From positions 1 through 64,000 of the forward strand of contig CAMJTU010000008.1 of assembly GCA_946408825.1 (NCBI GenBank): a DNA stretch of 64,000 bases, given 5' to 3'. This DNA is from an uncultured Planctomycetaceae bacterium. Its GTDB lineage: Bacteria > Planctomycetota > Planctomycetia > Pirellulales > Thermoguttaceae. Shown piece by piece: positions 17,941-30,600 of this stretch; positions within the stretch are counted from its first letter, which is position 1, and every line of letters starts with the position of its first letter. Made by a program: the position numbers and the translations under genes. A model generated the notes under the pieces. The model saw only the letters and a list, made by a program, of their open reading frames with translations, was not told where the DNA came from and made no database searches.

Positions 17941-18647
17941 AGATAAGGTGGAGCGCTGTTCCTAAAAAAGCCGATAAGAGCTTGATTTTGGTGGAACAAA
18001 GCGAATTAAATCACGTCCAATCCAGAAGGCGGTTTTGCCGATATTTTTGGCTTGCCGCGTCAACGCGATAATCGGAGTCTAGGGAAGACTTTGGCCAGAC
18101 GCCGTGTTTTAAACGGACAACCAGTCTTTACTATACGTTAAAATTGTCATATCCTTTGAAATTATTATGCGGCGTATCCCGCGAATATTTTTTTTGGCGT
18201 TTTTTATGGCAATTTTTAGGGGTTTGCGTTAAACTGAATGGGAATACGTCTCAATAGGCGAGAACTATACGCTGACGAGTTTGACTCGAGAAAAAACGGG
18301 TCGCGGCGACTGAAACGGCGAGAAAGCGTCGATTCGGTCGCGTTGGCGTTTGGAGCGCTATGCCGTATCGTCGAAGGCTATATCGGCGATTCAGGACGCC
18401 GCAGAACGCGTCTCTTTGCGGAACGCCGCAGGGAGCGCCGGCGCGGGTCGGGATCGATACGACTTGCGCGGCGGCGCGTTTTCGTCTGGCTATTTTGAGA
18501 TGAGCAGACGGCTCCGACGGGGTTCGACAGGACTTTTAGGAGCGCGGGTGAGCGTCGACTTCGCAGCGCGGCTGGCTCGAACGAGGGATTTGGATCCACC
18601 CTCGAAGGTTGGCGACGCGCGATTAAACTATACGAGGAATGAAAGCT
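17941..18647 (+). other. Long 5' leader/intergenic region of the giant gene
   Basis: About 700 bases with no convincing gene. The first 300 are AT-rich (with T-runs near 18188-18215). The last 350 are GC-rich and could fold extensively: for example CGAGGG (18582-18587) pairs with CCCTCG (18599-18604) around a palindromic TGGATCCA. Short open frames (e.g. 18238-18498) look like chance, being Arg-rich with no RBS. No known riboswitch class was recognised. Confidence 0.4.
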
Positions 18648-21600
18648 ATGTCGCAGTCAGGTAAGCGTTTTCTGTCCGGTCTTTTTAATCGAGGCTCAAA
18701 AGCGACGTTCGAATCGCGAGCAGCCAAAAGCGTCGGACGCATACAGCTCGATCGCCGTTTGGGAATGGAACCGCTGGAAGAGCGACAACTGCTCTCAGCC
18801 GATCCGACGCTCCTGAGCGCGTTTTCTTCTGCGCAGGCGACTCAAAACGCGTCGGCGGTCGCGCCCGCAGACGCCGGCGTCGCGCCGATCGACCTCTCGA
18901 GCGTAACGACGACCGTTTCCGACGCTCTTTACTCCAGCGCGACGATTACGACGACTTCGAGCCGCTACGTCGTCTCCGATATCTCGGCGGTTCTCGATCG
19001 CATAAGCTGCGACCAGCAGGGCTGGGCGGCCGCGCTTGCCAATATCCTGACGTATACGGGATGGAGCGACAACGCTGTCGTCGTCAATCCCGACGTCGAC
19101 TCGCCGATCGAACAACAGACGTTTGACTACATCAGCAACGCGTTTACGAACGACCAGACGTCGCTCTACTACGCGTACGCATGGTATATGGGCGGCGCGA
19201 GCGAGTATATCTATCAGGGTCAAACGAATTACGCGCAGATTTACGCCGACAACACCGACGGCGGGCTCTTCCCGCCGACGACCGGAGAATACAAGGTCTT
19301 CTCCGAGTACATGACGGAAATTCTTGCGAAGGATATCCCGTCGCCTCTCTACGGCGTCACGACCGAATATCTTGACAATAACTACGGCGTCGCGATTGAA
19401 GTTCACTATTCAAGCAACGCGACGGGACGCGACGTCACGACCGATACGGAGTCGTCGATCCCGAAGAAATCGTGGCTGACATACTGGGGCTACGAATACG
19501 ACGCGACCTACGAAGCGACCGACGTCGAATACTACACGGCGATTTACGCGTCGAATCCCGATACGGGCGACGTCGAGCGGATGCCGATTCAGTGGAGCAA
19601 CGCGCTCGGCGCCTATACGTTCACGACGTACAACCAGACGACGGGTCAGATTCCTTACATCTACGCGTTCGACGTTCTTTCGCGTATGCCGGGCTATGGA
19701 TCCCTCGCGCCAGACGCTTACGAACTGAACAACGGAGCGGAAGATTTCGACGCCGGAACGGCGTCCGATCTTGGGCAGATCGACGTTCTTGTTCCGAGTT
19801 CGACCAGCGGCTCGACGGTTTATGGCAATACGTTCACGCTCGACAACCTCACGCTCTATTCCGAGGGAACCGACGAGATCATCGCCGACCCGGTCGATTA
19901 CTACAAGTTTGAACTCACGCAGACCGCGTCGCACTCCGATTCCATCGTCGTTCAGTGGCCGGAAGGCGTCCGATATCAGAATCTCAAGGCGACCCTCTTT
20001 GTCTGCGTCGACAACGAGGCGTACGCGATTGATCCGACGAACTACGGGTACGTGACGGGTCATTACGACGCGGTTCCGTCGCAGGCGATCGAATATACGG
20101 TCGGAGCCGACGGAAAGACCTACTCGAAGACGATCAACAAGCTCACGCTTCCTCTCTCCGGTTTAACGGCGGGCGAATATTTCCTCAAGGTTGAATTTGA
20201 GGACGGCGTCGTCGGCGGCGTCAACGCGGGCTATAACATTACCTTTAACGCCGGCTACGACGACATTTACGAGACGAACAACTCGTTCGAAGAAGTCAAC
20301 AAACTCCCGCTTTCGACGAAGCAGAATCCGACGGCGAACCTCGGCGTTCTTTACGGCACGACGAACCTCTCCGACCTCGTTCTCAAGCAGTACAGCAACA
20401 AGATCGACGAATCCGACTGGTACCGTTTCGAAATGACGGAAGCCGGGACGGCGGCGAACAAGATTAACCTTTACTACACGTCGACCGATCTCCAGATTAA
20501 CGACGCCGACCTCGACCTTTATCTCTACAAACTCGATCCGTCTTCTCCGCGCGGATATGAACTCGTTGCGAAGAGCTACGTCGAGATGACGAACGTCGAA
20601 ACGATCAGTATGGACGGTTTCGACGCTGGCGTCTATTATATTAAGGTCGTCGGAAACTATTCGGCGGGCAACGTCGAATATAAGCTCGAAATCAATCCGG
20701 GCGTGAGCAGCATCCCGGACCTCCGCCCCGAAGTTTTGGAAGGGGCAAACTGGGAGTCTCCTTTTGTCGTAACCTCGGAAAAATACGTTCCGAACGGTTC
20801 AGAAACGTTTGAGAACGAGGCCGTGATCGGCGTCGATTCCAACGTCTATATTAATTACTCGTTCAGCGTCAACGGCGCCTCGACGAAGTACGGCGCGGAC
20901 GAAACCGCGATCTACGAGGGCGTCAAACTCGCGATGTATGTCAACGGCGTTCAGGTTGAACCGGACGACGTCGAACAGGTTATTTCGTCCAGTTCGTTGA
21001 CCTCCGCGCTCAAAGAGAAGCTCCTGAAGCTCTTCTGCTCGACCGACGGACTCGATATGGAAGCGGGCGACACGGTTCAAATCCGCAACCTGAGCCTCGG
21101 ACGTATGGTCGACGAAGGCTCTTTCGCCGCGACGTATTTCAAGTCCTACTCGCAGGGCGCGAACGCGATCGTTATCGCGATCAACCCCGATAACTACACG
21201 TTCGACGAAGGCTTTGGCACGGTTGTCGACAACCGTGAAACGAAGGAGATGACCCTTACGTATAAGGACGGCTCCTTCTACAACGGCGCGACCGTGACGC
21301 CGGTGAGCAAAGGCACGACCGTCGAGGTCTACCGCAACAACCGTTATCTCGCCGACGTGACCTACGGAGTCGACGACTTCACGTTCAGAAACGGCGACGT
21401 CATTATGGTTTCGATCGTAAGCCATAAGTACGAGGTCGCGGTCGACGGGTATTACAGCGTCAACGACGACGTCGTCGGCGTCTTGGAGTATACGGCGGAC
21501 AACAACTTCGTCTCCGCGATGTTCACGGTTAACGACCTGAGCGAAGACGCCTTCGCCCCGAACGCGAGCGTCTCCGACGTCATGACCAACGACAACGAGG

Positions 21601-24600
21601 AGAGCGTCTGCCCGAACCTCGGCTACGCGAACATCGACAACCTTGAGGCGTATGACTCCGTCGGAGGCGAGATTCTCTATCATCGCGTCATCGAAGACCT
21701 TGTCATTACGGGCGACGTCAACTCGAACGGCGCGTACAAGTCCGACTGGTTCCGCTTCAACCTCAAGACGAGCGAAGAGGACGAAACGCCGAACTACGAA
21801 GACGCGTTCATCGAAATTAAGATCGACGACACGTATTCGGGACTGAGCGATACGGAAAACCTCGGCGACTTGGATCTCTATCTCTACAAGGTCGTCCAGA
21901 CCGACGACACGATCTCCTTCGAGGAAGCGTACGAGACGGGCGCGTACTCCATCGTTCTGCTGCAGAGCAGCAAGGGCGTCGGCGATACGGAGCGTATCAA
22001 CTTCTCCGACCTTGACATGCAGGACGGCGTTTACTTCATCAACGTCGCGGGCTTCAACGGTTCGGCGAACCGCTACTCGATGGAACTTGGCGGATTCACG
22101 AAGTCGGGCGACATCCAGCCGACCGATCCTTCCGAGTACTTCACGGAAGACAACGTGACAATTTTGAACTCCGTCGCGACGGTTAAATGGGAAGTCCCGG
22201 TCAGCGACTATGTTTCGAACGTCGTCGTCTCTTATCGCGAGGCCGGTTCCGGCAATTGGATTGAGATTGGAACCTTCAAGCCGTCGGTCACGTCGTGCAA
22301 AGTCGCCGGACTTGATCCGGAGACGGAATACGAATTCAAGCTCACGGTTTCGAACTTCTTTGTCGCGGACAATCCGCCTAGCGCGACCGTCTCGAAGACG
22401 ACGGAAGCGTATCTCAACGAAACGGTCTACCGCGCCGTGATCGTCGGCGTCTCCGATTATCCGGGAACGGCGTCGGATCTCGTCGCGGCGACGAACGACG
22501 CGAAAGCGTTCCGCAACGCGCTTCTGCAAGACCCGCAGTGGGCTTCTGAAAACATTCAAATTCTCCTCGACGGCGACGCGACGCGCGACGCCGTGCTCGA
22601 GGCGCTCGCGGCGGTCGCCGACGCGTCGGACGACAACGACGTCTTCGTCTTCTACTTCGCCGGATCCGGCGCCTCCGCCGTCGTCGGCGGACAGACGCTC
22701 GGATACCTTAAGACATGCGGTTCCGTCCGCAGCGAATTCCTCTCCAGCGCCGATCTTCTCGCAGCGACGAACGCGATTGCCGCGGGATCGAAGCAGTTCA
22801 TTCTGGACGCGGGTCAGATTTCGTCCTCGGCGGAAGAAACAGGAATCACGTACGCGCCGTTTGTTTCCTCGCTGACGTCTTCAAAGATCAACGGCGATTC
22901 CGAACGCGTGGCGCAGGTCTCCGTTTTGACCTCGGCGGACGACGAGAACGTCATATCCGTCGTCGGCACGGGCAGCCGCTCCGTCTTCAACCACGCGCTT
23001 TGCGACGCGATGGAAACGTATAGCGCCGTCGTCACGGAAGAAGAAGTCGAAGCGTCGAACGACGAAGAACTCTTCGTTTCCGACGGCCGCGTCTCCTTCG
23101 CGGAAATCTACTCTTCGATTATCGCCGATTCTCGCGTCCAGCGTTATAACGTCGGCGCGTCCCTTGCGACGAACGACGAAGCGCACGAGACGATTCTCAT
23201 GAGCGGCGAATGGAACGAAGCCGACGCGTTCGACGACGCGTGGCTCGATGCGAACGCGATTATCGTGACGACGACCGTCGACTGCGTCGACGCGCACGAC
23301 GGCAGAATCTCGCTCCGCGAAGCCGCCAACCTTGTCGGAACCGTCTTGGAACGCGAGACGACGGTCGCCGACGGCTCGACCTTTACGCTTAAGGCGGGCT
23401 CGATTGTGACGGTCGGAACGATCTCGGGAACGCTCGTCGAAGACGTCGCGTTGACCTATTCCGGCGGCGGATTCCGCACCGCTGAAGCATGCTCCGTCCA
23501 GACGGCGACGAGCGTCGTCGATATCCAGCGCGTCGGTCAAGCGACGTCGTGGACGGCTAACGACTGGGCCGCCGGAAACGTGACGTTGATCGACGCGAAC
23601 GGCGTCGCCGTTAAAGACGTCGCGTTTGTGTATCTCGCGACGACGACGGTCGACGGCGAAAAGGTCGAGAAAGTTCTCTCCGTTGGCGACGAACTTTCGA
23701 CCGCCGCGACGGACGGCAAGACGGTCAAGGTCGCACAGGTCGGTCAGAAGCAAGTTCTTATGCTCGACGACGCCGTTTATCCGCGCACGACCGGTCTTTA
23801 TCTCGACGGTCAGCCCGTCGCGCTTTCGACGATCGTCAACGTCGACCAGGACGTCACGATCAACAAAGTGATCTTCGATACTTCGCTCGCGGGTCAAACC
23901 CTTGATCTCGACCCGACGGCGGGTCCGATCGTCTTCGATCAGGGCGGAGTCGTTTACGCTTCTTCGCCGAATGAAGCGATCTCGCTCGACGGGCACGGAA
24001 CGCGCTCCCTTATCGAGGTCGGCGGAACCGATCTCGTTTCGATCGTCGGCCTGCGTCTCGTGAACGCGGGCGGTCCGGCGATTACCGTCAAATCCGGCGC
24101 GTCTTTGGAACTCGCGAACGTTCTTCTTGCGGGAACGGAAGCCGGCGGAAAAGGCGTAATCGTCAACAACGGAAAACTTTATCTCACGAACGATACGATC
24201 GTCGACAACACGTCGCGCGTCGCGCTCGTTTCCGGATCGGGAACGACGACGATTCTTAACACGATTATCGCGCTCAACGACGCCAACGTTTCGAAATTGA
24301 GCTACGACTCCACAAGCGTCGTGACGGACGGCGATCCTGGCTTTAAGGACGCCGCGAGCGGCGACTACTCGCTCCTTAAGACGTCGGCCGCGATCGATAT
24401 CGGTCAGAACTCCGCCGTTAAACTTCAGGGCGGCGTCGTGATCGAATACGACCTTGCCGGAAACGACCGTATTGGCGTCGCCTCGACGGTCGACGCGGGC
24501 GCTTATGAATACACGGTCGCGCTCGAAGATCGCGAGACTCCGTCGACGATCGTGACGATTCTCGACGACCTTGTCGACGCGACCGACGGCGAGATTTCGC

Positions 24601-27600
24601 TCCGTGAAGCGGTCGCATACGCGGGCGTCACGTACCAGGTTGAAACGGTCCTCGAAGAGGGCGCCGTCGTCACCGACGCCGACGGCGTGAGCTATCAAGT
24701 TTCGAACGGCAAACTTATCTCCTTCGACGGCGTCTCCGGTATCCAGACCGGTCAGTATTACGCGATCGAAGGCGTCTATATGGTCGACGCTTACGGCGAC
24801 GCGATTCAGCTTGAGGAAGGCGACGTCGTCACGCTCGCCAACGGTTCCAAAGCGACCGTCGTCGGCACGAAACTGCTCCTCGCGTCCGGCGTTCCGGTAA
24901 CCGCGGGCGTCATGATTACCGACGCCGACGGGAATACCGGCTCGCTCTCCTACGGCGTGACCACGAACTTCACGCGCAACCAGAAGATTTCCGTCGATCT
25001 TACGCCCGCGCTCATCGATCCTACGACCCCGGTCGGAACCTTCGACGCCGGAACATATACGCTTACGTATCAGGCGAACGGAACCTTTACGGCGACGCTT
25101 AACGTTACGACGACCAACGAGCAGAACCAGTCGACGACGACCTCCTTCGAGGCGACCTTCAAACTCGTCGAAGGCGCGAAATTCTCGTTCCTCGACGCCG
25201 AGGGCGCCGTGACCGACGCCGGCGTGATCGTGACCACGCGTCCGGTCGAACTCGAAGACGGCAGGTATACGCTCCTCGACCCGATCACGGAAACGGTCGG
25301 CAAGGTTACGACGACGACCTACGCGCCGGGCGCGATTCTTACGCTCACGCGCGGCGTCTTCACGGACGCGGACGGACTCGAAGTTACGGTTCCGAAGGGA
25401 ACGCGCTTCACCTCGCCCGCCGGCATGGTCGTCTCGTATCAGTATTCGAACTTCTCGACCGCGTCGCTCGACGAGGGAACGGAACTCACCGACGAAGACG
25501 GCGTGACGCGATACTACAAGTCGGGTCTCACGCTTTACGAAGACGTGACGCTTGGAACCGACATTACCTTCAAGGCGGGTCTTGAGAACGGCACGATTAC
25601 CCTTGAGAAGGGCGCGATTAGCATTGAGCGCGCCGTTACGATCGACGCGGCGCTCAACAACGGTCTGAAGATCGACGCGCACGGCGCGAGCCGCGTCTTC
25701 ACCGTCGACGCATACCGCGAACAGAACGCCTCCGCCTTTACCGTGCTCAACGGCATGACGCTCGTCAACGGCGCCGCGGACGAGGGCGGTTTCATCTACG
25801 TCGAGGAAGGCTCGAACCTGCGCCTGGCGAAGACGAGCATGACGGGCGACGGCGCGAGCGTTTCGACGTCAGGCGGCGCGATCTTCAACGCCGGACGCCT
25901 TGTCGTCGAAGATTCGACGACGATAACGAACGTCTCCGCCGTCAACGGCGGCGCGGTCTACAACGTCGGAACCGCCAGCTTGACCGGCGTTGAAATTTCC
26001 GGCGTCGATACGACCGGCGACGGAACGGTCTTCAACTCCGGAACGCTTACGCTCGCCGCGTCGACGATTACCGACGCGTCCGCAGAGCGAGGCGCGGGCG
26101 TTTACAACACGGGTTCGCTCTCGATTTCGAAGACGACGAAGATTACCGGCGTTACGGCTGAAAACGGCGCGGGCGTCTACAACGCCGGCGTTGCGAACGT
26201 CGTGAACGCGGAAATCAGCGGAAACGAAGCGACTCAGGACGGCGCGGGCTTCTACAACGTCGGCAAACTGACGCTCACGAACGTGAAGATTCTGAACAAC
26301 GAGGCGGGCGACGAGGGCGGCGCGATCTACGACAATGGAAATCTCTACGCGACGCGCGTTCTTATCGCTGCTAACGAATCGGACGCGGACGGCGCGGCGG
26401 TCTACTCGCGCGGCGACGCGTCTATCGCCAGCTCGATTATCGTCGCCAACGGCTCCGACGCCAGTTCTTACGCGCTCTACAACGCGGGCGGACTCCTCAA
26501 CCTCGTCGGCAGCACGATCGTCGGCAACGGTCAGTCGGGCGTCTACGCGGCCGCGGGAGACGTCCAGATCTACAACACGATTCTCGGTCAGAACGGCTCC
26601 GACGATCTCGATTCCAACGCGGGAACCGTCGACGCTCAATACAGCATGATCGATAACGCGTCGGTTGCGATCTCCTCGACGAATCTCGATTACGCGCCGA
26701 GCTTCTCGAACTTCAACCCGAGCGAAGAATGGACCGAGTGGAATCTGCGGCTCGCGTCCGGCTCGACGGCGATCTCCGCCGGTTCGACCGACTACAACAA
26801 GGCCGTCAATACGAGCGGCAAGTCGGTCGCCGTCACGGTCGATTACGCCGGAAACGCGCGCGTGACCGAAGACGGTATTGATATCGGCGCCTACGCTTCC
26901 GCCGCGGTTCAGGAGGACTTCTCCACCGTCGTGACGACTTGGGACGATATCGTCGATCCGACCGACGGACTCGTGTCGCTCCGCGAAGCGATTCGTTACG
27001 CCTCCTATGGCAAGACGGTTTCCGAGCGCACGGTCACGTTCTCGCCTGATCTCTTTGCGCTTACCGATTCCGGAACCGTCACGCTCGACGCGGATCTCCA
27101 GTCGATCGTCGTCGACACGGCGGTCGTCGTTACGTCGGCGTACACCGACGAACTCGGCGAAACGAGCTATCGCGACATTACGGTCGACGGCTCCGTCGCC
27201 GACGCGCCCCTCTTCATCGTTCAGAAGGGCGCCGACCTTGAGATGGACGGTCTTAAGTTCACGGGCGGGCATGCGAAAGGCGCGAACGAAAGCGGCGGCG
27301 CGTTCATCGTCCATGGCGGAACGCTCACGCTCCTCGACAGCGTCGTTCACGACAACACCGCAGACCGCAACGGCGGCGCGGTCTACCAGGACGGCGGCGT
27401 CTTCTACGCGATCGACTCGCTCTTCTACGACAACGCCGCGGATTCGACTCGCGGCTACGGCGGCGCGATCTGCATGAACGGCGGTCAGGCGTATATCTAC
27501 AACACGACGATCGCCTCGAACGACGCGGCGGTTTACGGCGGCGTCTTCGAACTCAACGGACTCGTCGTCCTCGCCAACTCGATCGTCGCTCAGAACGGCG

Positions 27601-30600
27601 GCGCGCAGAACGTCGACGTTTACGCCACGAACCTCGAAGCGACCAACAACCTAATCGGCGCGATGGATCCGTGGGCTTCGCGCGACGGCGTCAACGGCAA
27701 CATCGTCGGCGTCGTCACCGCGCCCGTCGATCCGCTCTTCACCGACCTTGAAGGCGCCGACTTCACGCTTCAGTCCGGTTCGCTCGCGATCAACGCCGGC
27801 GTCAACCAGTATGCGTTCGGTCCCGACGGCGTCCGTCTGAAGTACGACCTCAACGCGAACGACCGTATCATTGGCGGCGTCGTCGACATGGGCGCGTTTG
27901 AGTCCGGGTTCAAAGACGTTCCTTCGACCGTCGTCACGACTCTCGACGACGTCATCGACCAGACGGACGGACTTGTCTCGCTCCGCGAAGCGATCGATTA
28001 CGCGCAGCAGTTTGGAACGCCGATCACCTTCGAACTCGGCGACGACTTCGAAGGCCCCGCCGAGATTATGCTCGACTCGACGCTCGGCGCGATCAACGTA
28101 GACTCCAATCTTACGATCGACGCGTCCAGTCTTGAGGGCGGTCTGACCCTTGTCGGCTCCGACGATCGTCTCTTCAACGTCTCGAACGGAACGCTCAAGC
28201 TCGACAGCGTCGCGCTCACGGGCGGCACGGCGACGCGCGGCGGCGCGATCTATCAGACCGGCGGCGTTATCGACCTGACTAACGTCCTGATTTACGGCAA
28301 CGACGCGGACGAAGAGGGCGGCGCGATTTACTCCGTCGGCGGAACGATTAACGCGCTCAATACGACGATCGCGGGCAACTCCGCCGCGAGCGTCCCCGGC
28401 GTCTACGCGACGGGAACCGTCGTGCTGCAGAACACGCTCATCGCGGACAACGCGATTGAGAACGGAACCGCGTCGGAGAACTACGACCTGTATGTTCCTG
28501 GCAAATTGACTTCGACCACGAGTATTGTCGGAATTGCGCCCGACGCGCTCGCCGCGACCTACGACGGCTACAACGGCAACGTCTACGGTACGGAAGAAAG
28601 CGTCGTCGATCCGGGCTTCGCGTCCTCCGCGACGGGCGACTACTCGCTGGCGCAGAGTTCGATCGCGGTCAACGCCGGATCGAACCGCCTCGTCGGTCTT
28701 CCGGGCTACTACGCGTCGATTCTCCAGACGTCGACGAGCGCGTCGGTCATCGCGACGGACTACGCGGGCGCGCCGCGTCTTGTCGGCGGCACGGTCGACG
28801 TCGGCGCCTACGAGTACCAGATTTCCTCTGAAGCTCCTAGCGTGGTTGTGACGACGTTGGAGGACGTCGTCGACCCTTTCGACGGGTATACTTCTCTTCG
28901 CGAGGCGATTGATTACGCAGGGTCGTCCTACTACGTCGACGGCGTGACGACGAAGGTCGGGCGCGAGATCACCTTTGATCCGAGCCTTGCCGGCGGCACG
29001 ATCATGCTCGGCGACACGCTCGAGATCGTCAAGTGCGTGACGATTAACGCGACCGATCTTCCGGGCGCGGTCACGCTCTCGGGCGCCGCGATTGAAGACG
29101 GCGGGAACGTCGTCGTTATCAACGGTCAGGCGGATACCGTCGCGGATGAAATCGTTCTCGCCGGTCTCAAGATTACCGGCGGCGTCGCGGATTACGGCGC
29201 AGGCGTCCATCATTTCAACGGGAAAGCGTCGTTGATCAACTGCGTGGTTTACGGCAACGAGAGCGTCTACGGCGGCGGCGTCGCTTCCGTCGCGGACGCG
29301 GTTCTCGACGATCCGACCGCGAATACGTTGACGCTGATTAACTGCACCGTCGCGAACAACAACGCGACCGGCGCCTACGGCGGACTCTGGAGCCGCGGCA
29401 GCGACGTTTACATGATCAACACGCTCGTCGCGAAGAATACGACGAACGGCGAGCCGGGTCTCGACGTCGCCGTCAGTTCCTACGGAGCGTTCCGATCGTC
29501 CCTCGTCGGTATCGGAAGCGAAGTTCTCGCGCGAACCTACGACGGAAGCGACGGCAACCATGTCGGCGTTGCGAACAGTCCCGTCGATCCGACCTTCAAC
29601 GACCTTGAGAACAACGACTTCACGCTCGCGCGCAACGAAGCGGACGAGGTCTCCATCGCCGTGAACGGCGGCGACACGACGCTGATTAAGCTCCCGAACG
29701 GCTCGATTCCTGCGTTTGACGCGGGCGGCAATCTCCGCGTGATCGGCTCGATGGTCGATATCGGCGCCTATGAGTCTGAACTCGGTCCGACGGAAATTCC
29801 GAGCTTGCTCGTGACGACCTTGGACGACGTCGTCGATCCTTACGACGGTCTGATCTCGCTCCGAGAAGCCGTTTCTTACGCGAACAGCTACGGACTCGCC
29901 AGCACGATTACGTTTGCAACGCGGCTTAGCGGCGGAACGATTTACCTCAACGAAGCGCTCGACGTTTCCAAGAGCGTTACGATCGACGGGCTCGCCAACG
30001 ACGTCGTTGGCATGACGCTCACGACTGCGGACGCCGTCGTCGACGAAAGCGTGATTTACGTCAACTCGGGCGACCTCGTCGTCAACGGTCTGACGATTAC
30101 GAACCGCTTCACCGAGCGCAGAAATCAGGGTCAGTCGCTGACCGTCGCGCAAGGCGGCGCGGTCTACGTTCGAGCCGGCTCCATCTCGCTGTACAACACG
30201 CTAATTACCGATAGCGCGGCTCAAAGCGGTTCGGCGATCTACGTCAACGAGGAGAGCGATACGGCGACGGTCAATCTCGTGAACGTCACGATTGCGAGCA
30301 ACGTCGGACTCTCCGACAATCCGGTTACGGGCGCGGCGATCTACAGCGAACGCGGCGTCGTCAACTTCTGGAACGCGATCGTCGCGGCCAACAAGCTTGT
30401 CGACGGCTCCGACGTTCAGGACGTCTATAAGGGGAGCTCGGCGGAAATGACCGACACGGTCTACGAGCGCGCCTCGAACGCCTATACTGCGAACCAGTAC
30501 GGAACGCAGCCGCTCGCCCTCTACAACGGATTGGTCGTCCGTTACTACAACAGCGACCTGACGTATCAAGACGGAACCTTCTACTACTACTACGGAACTT

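Noticed and set aside
18238..18498. A small gene (86 codons) in the leader of the giant gene
   Set aside because: Arg-rich, no RBS and no recognisable motif; composition matches chance frames in GC-rich DNA.
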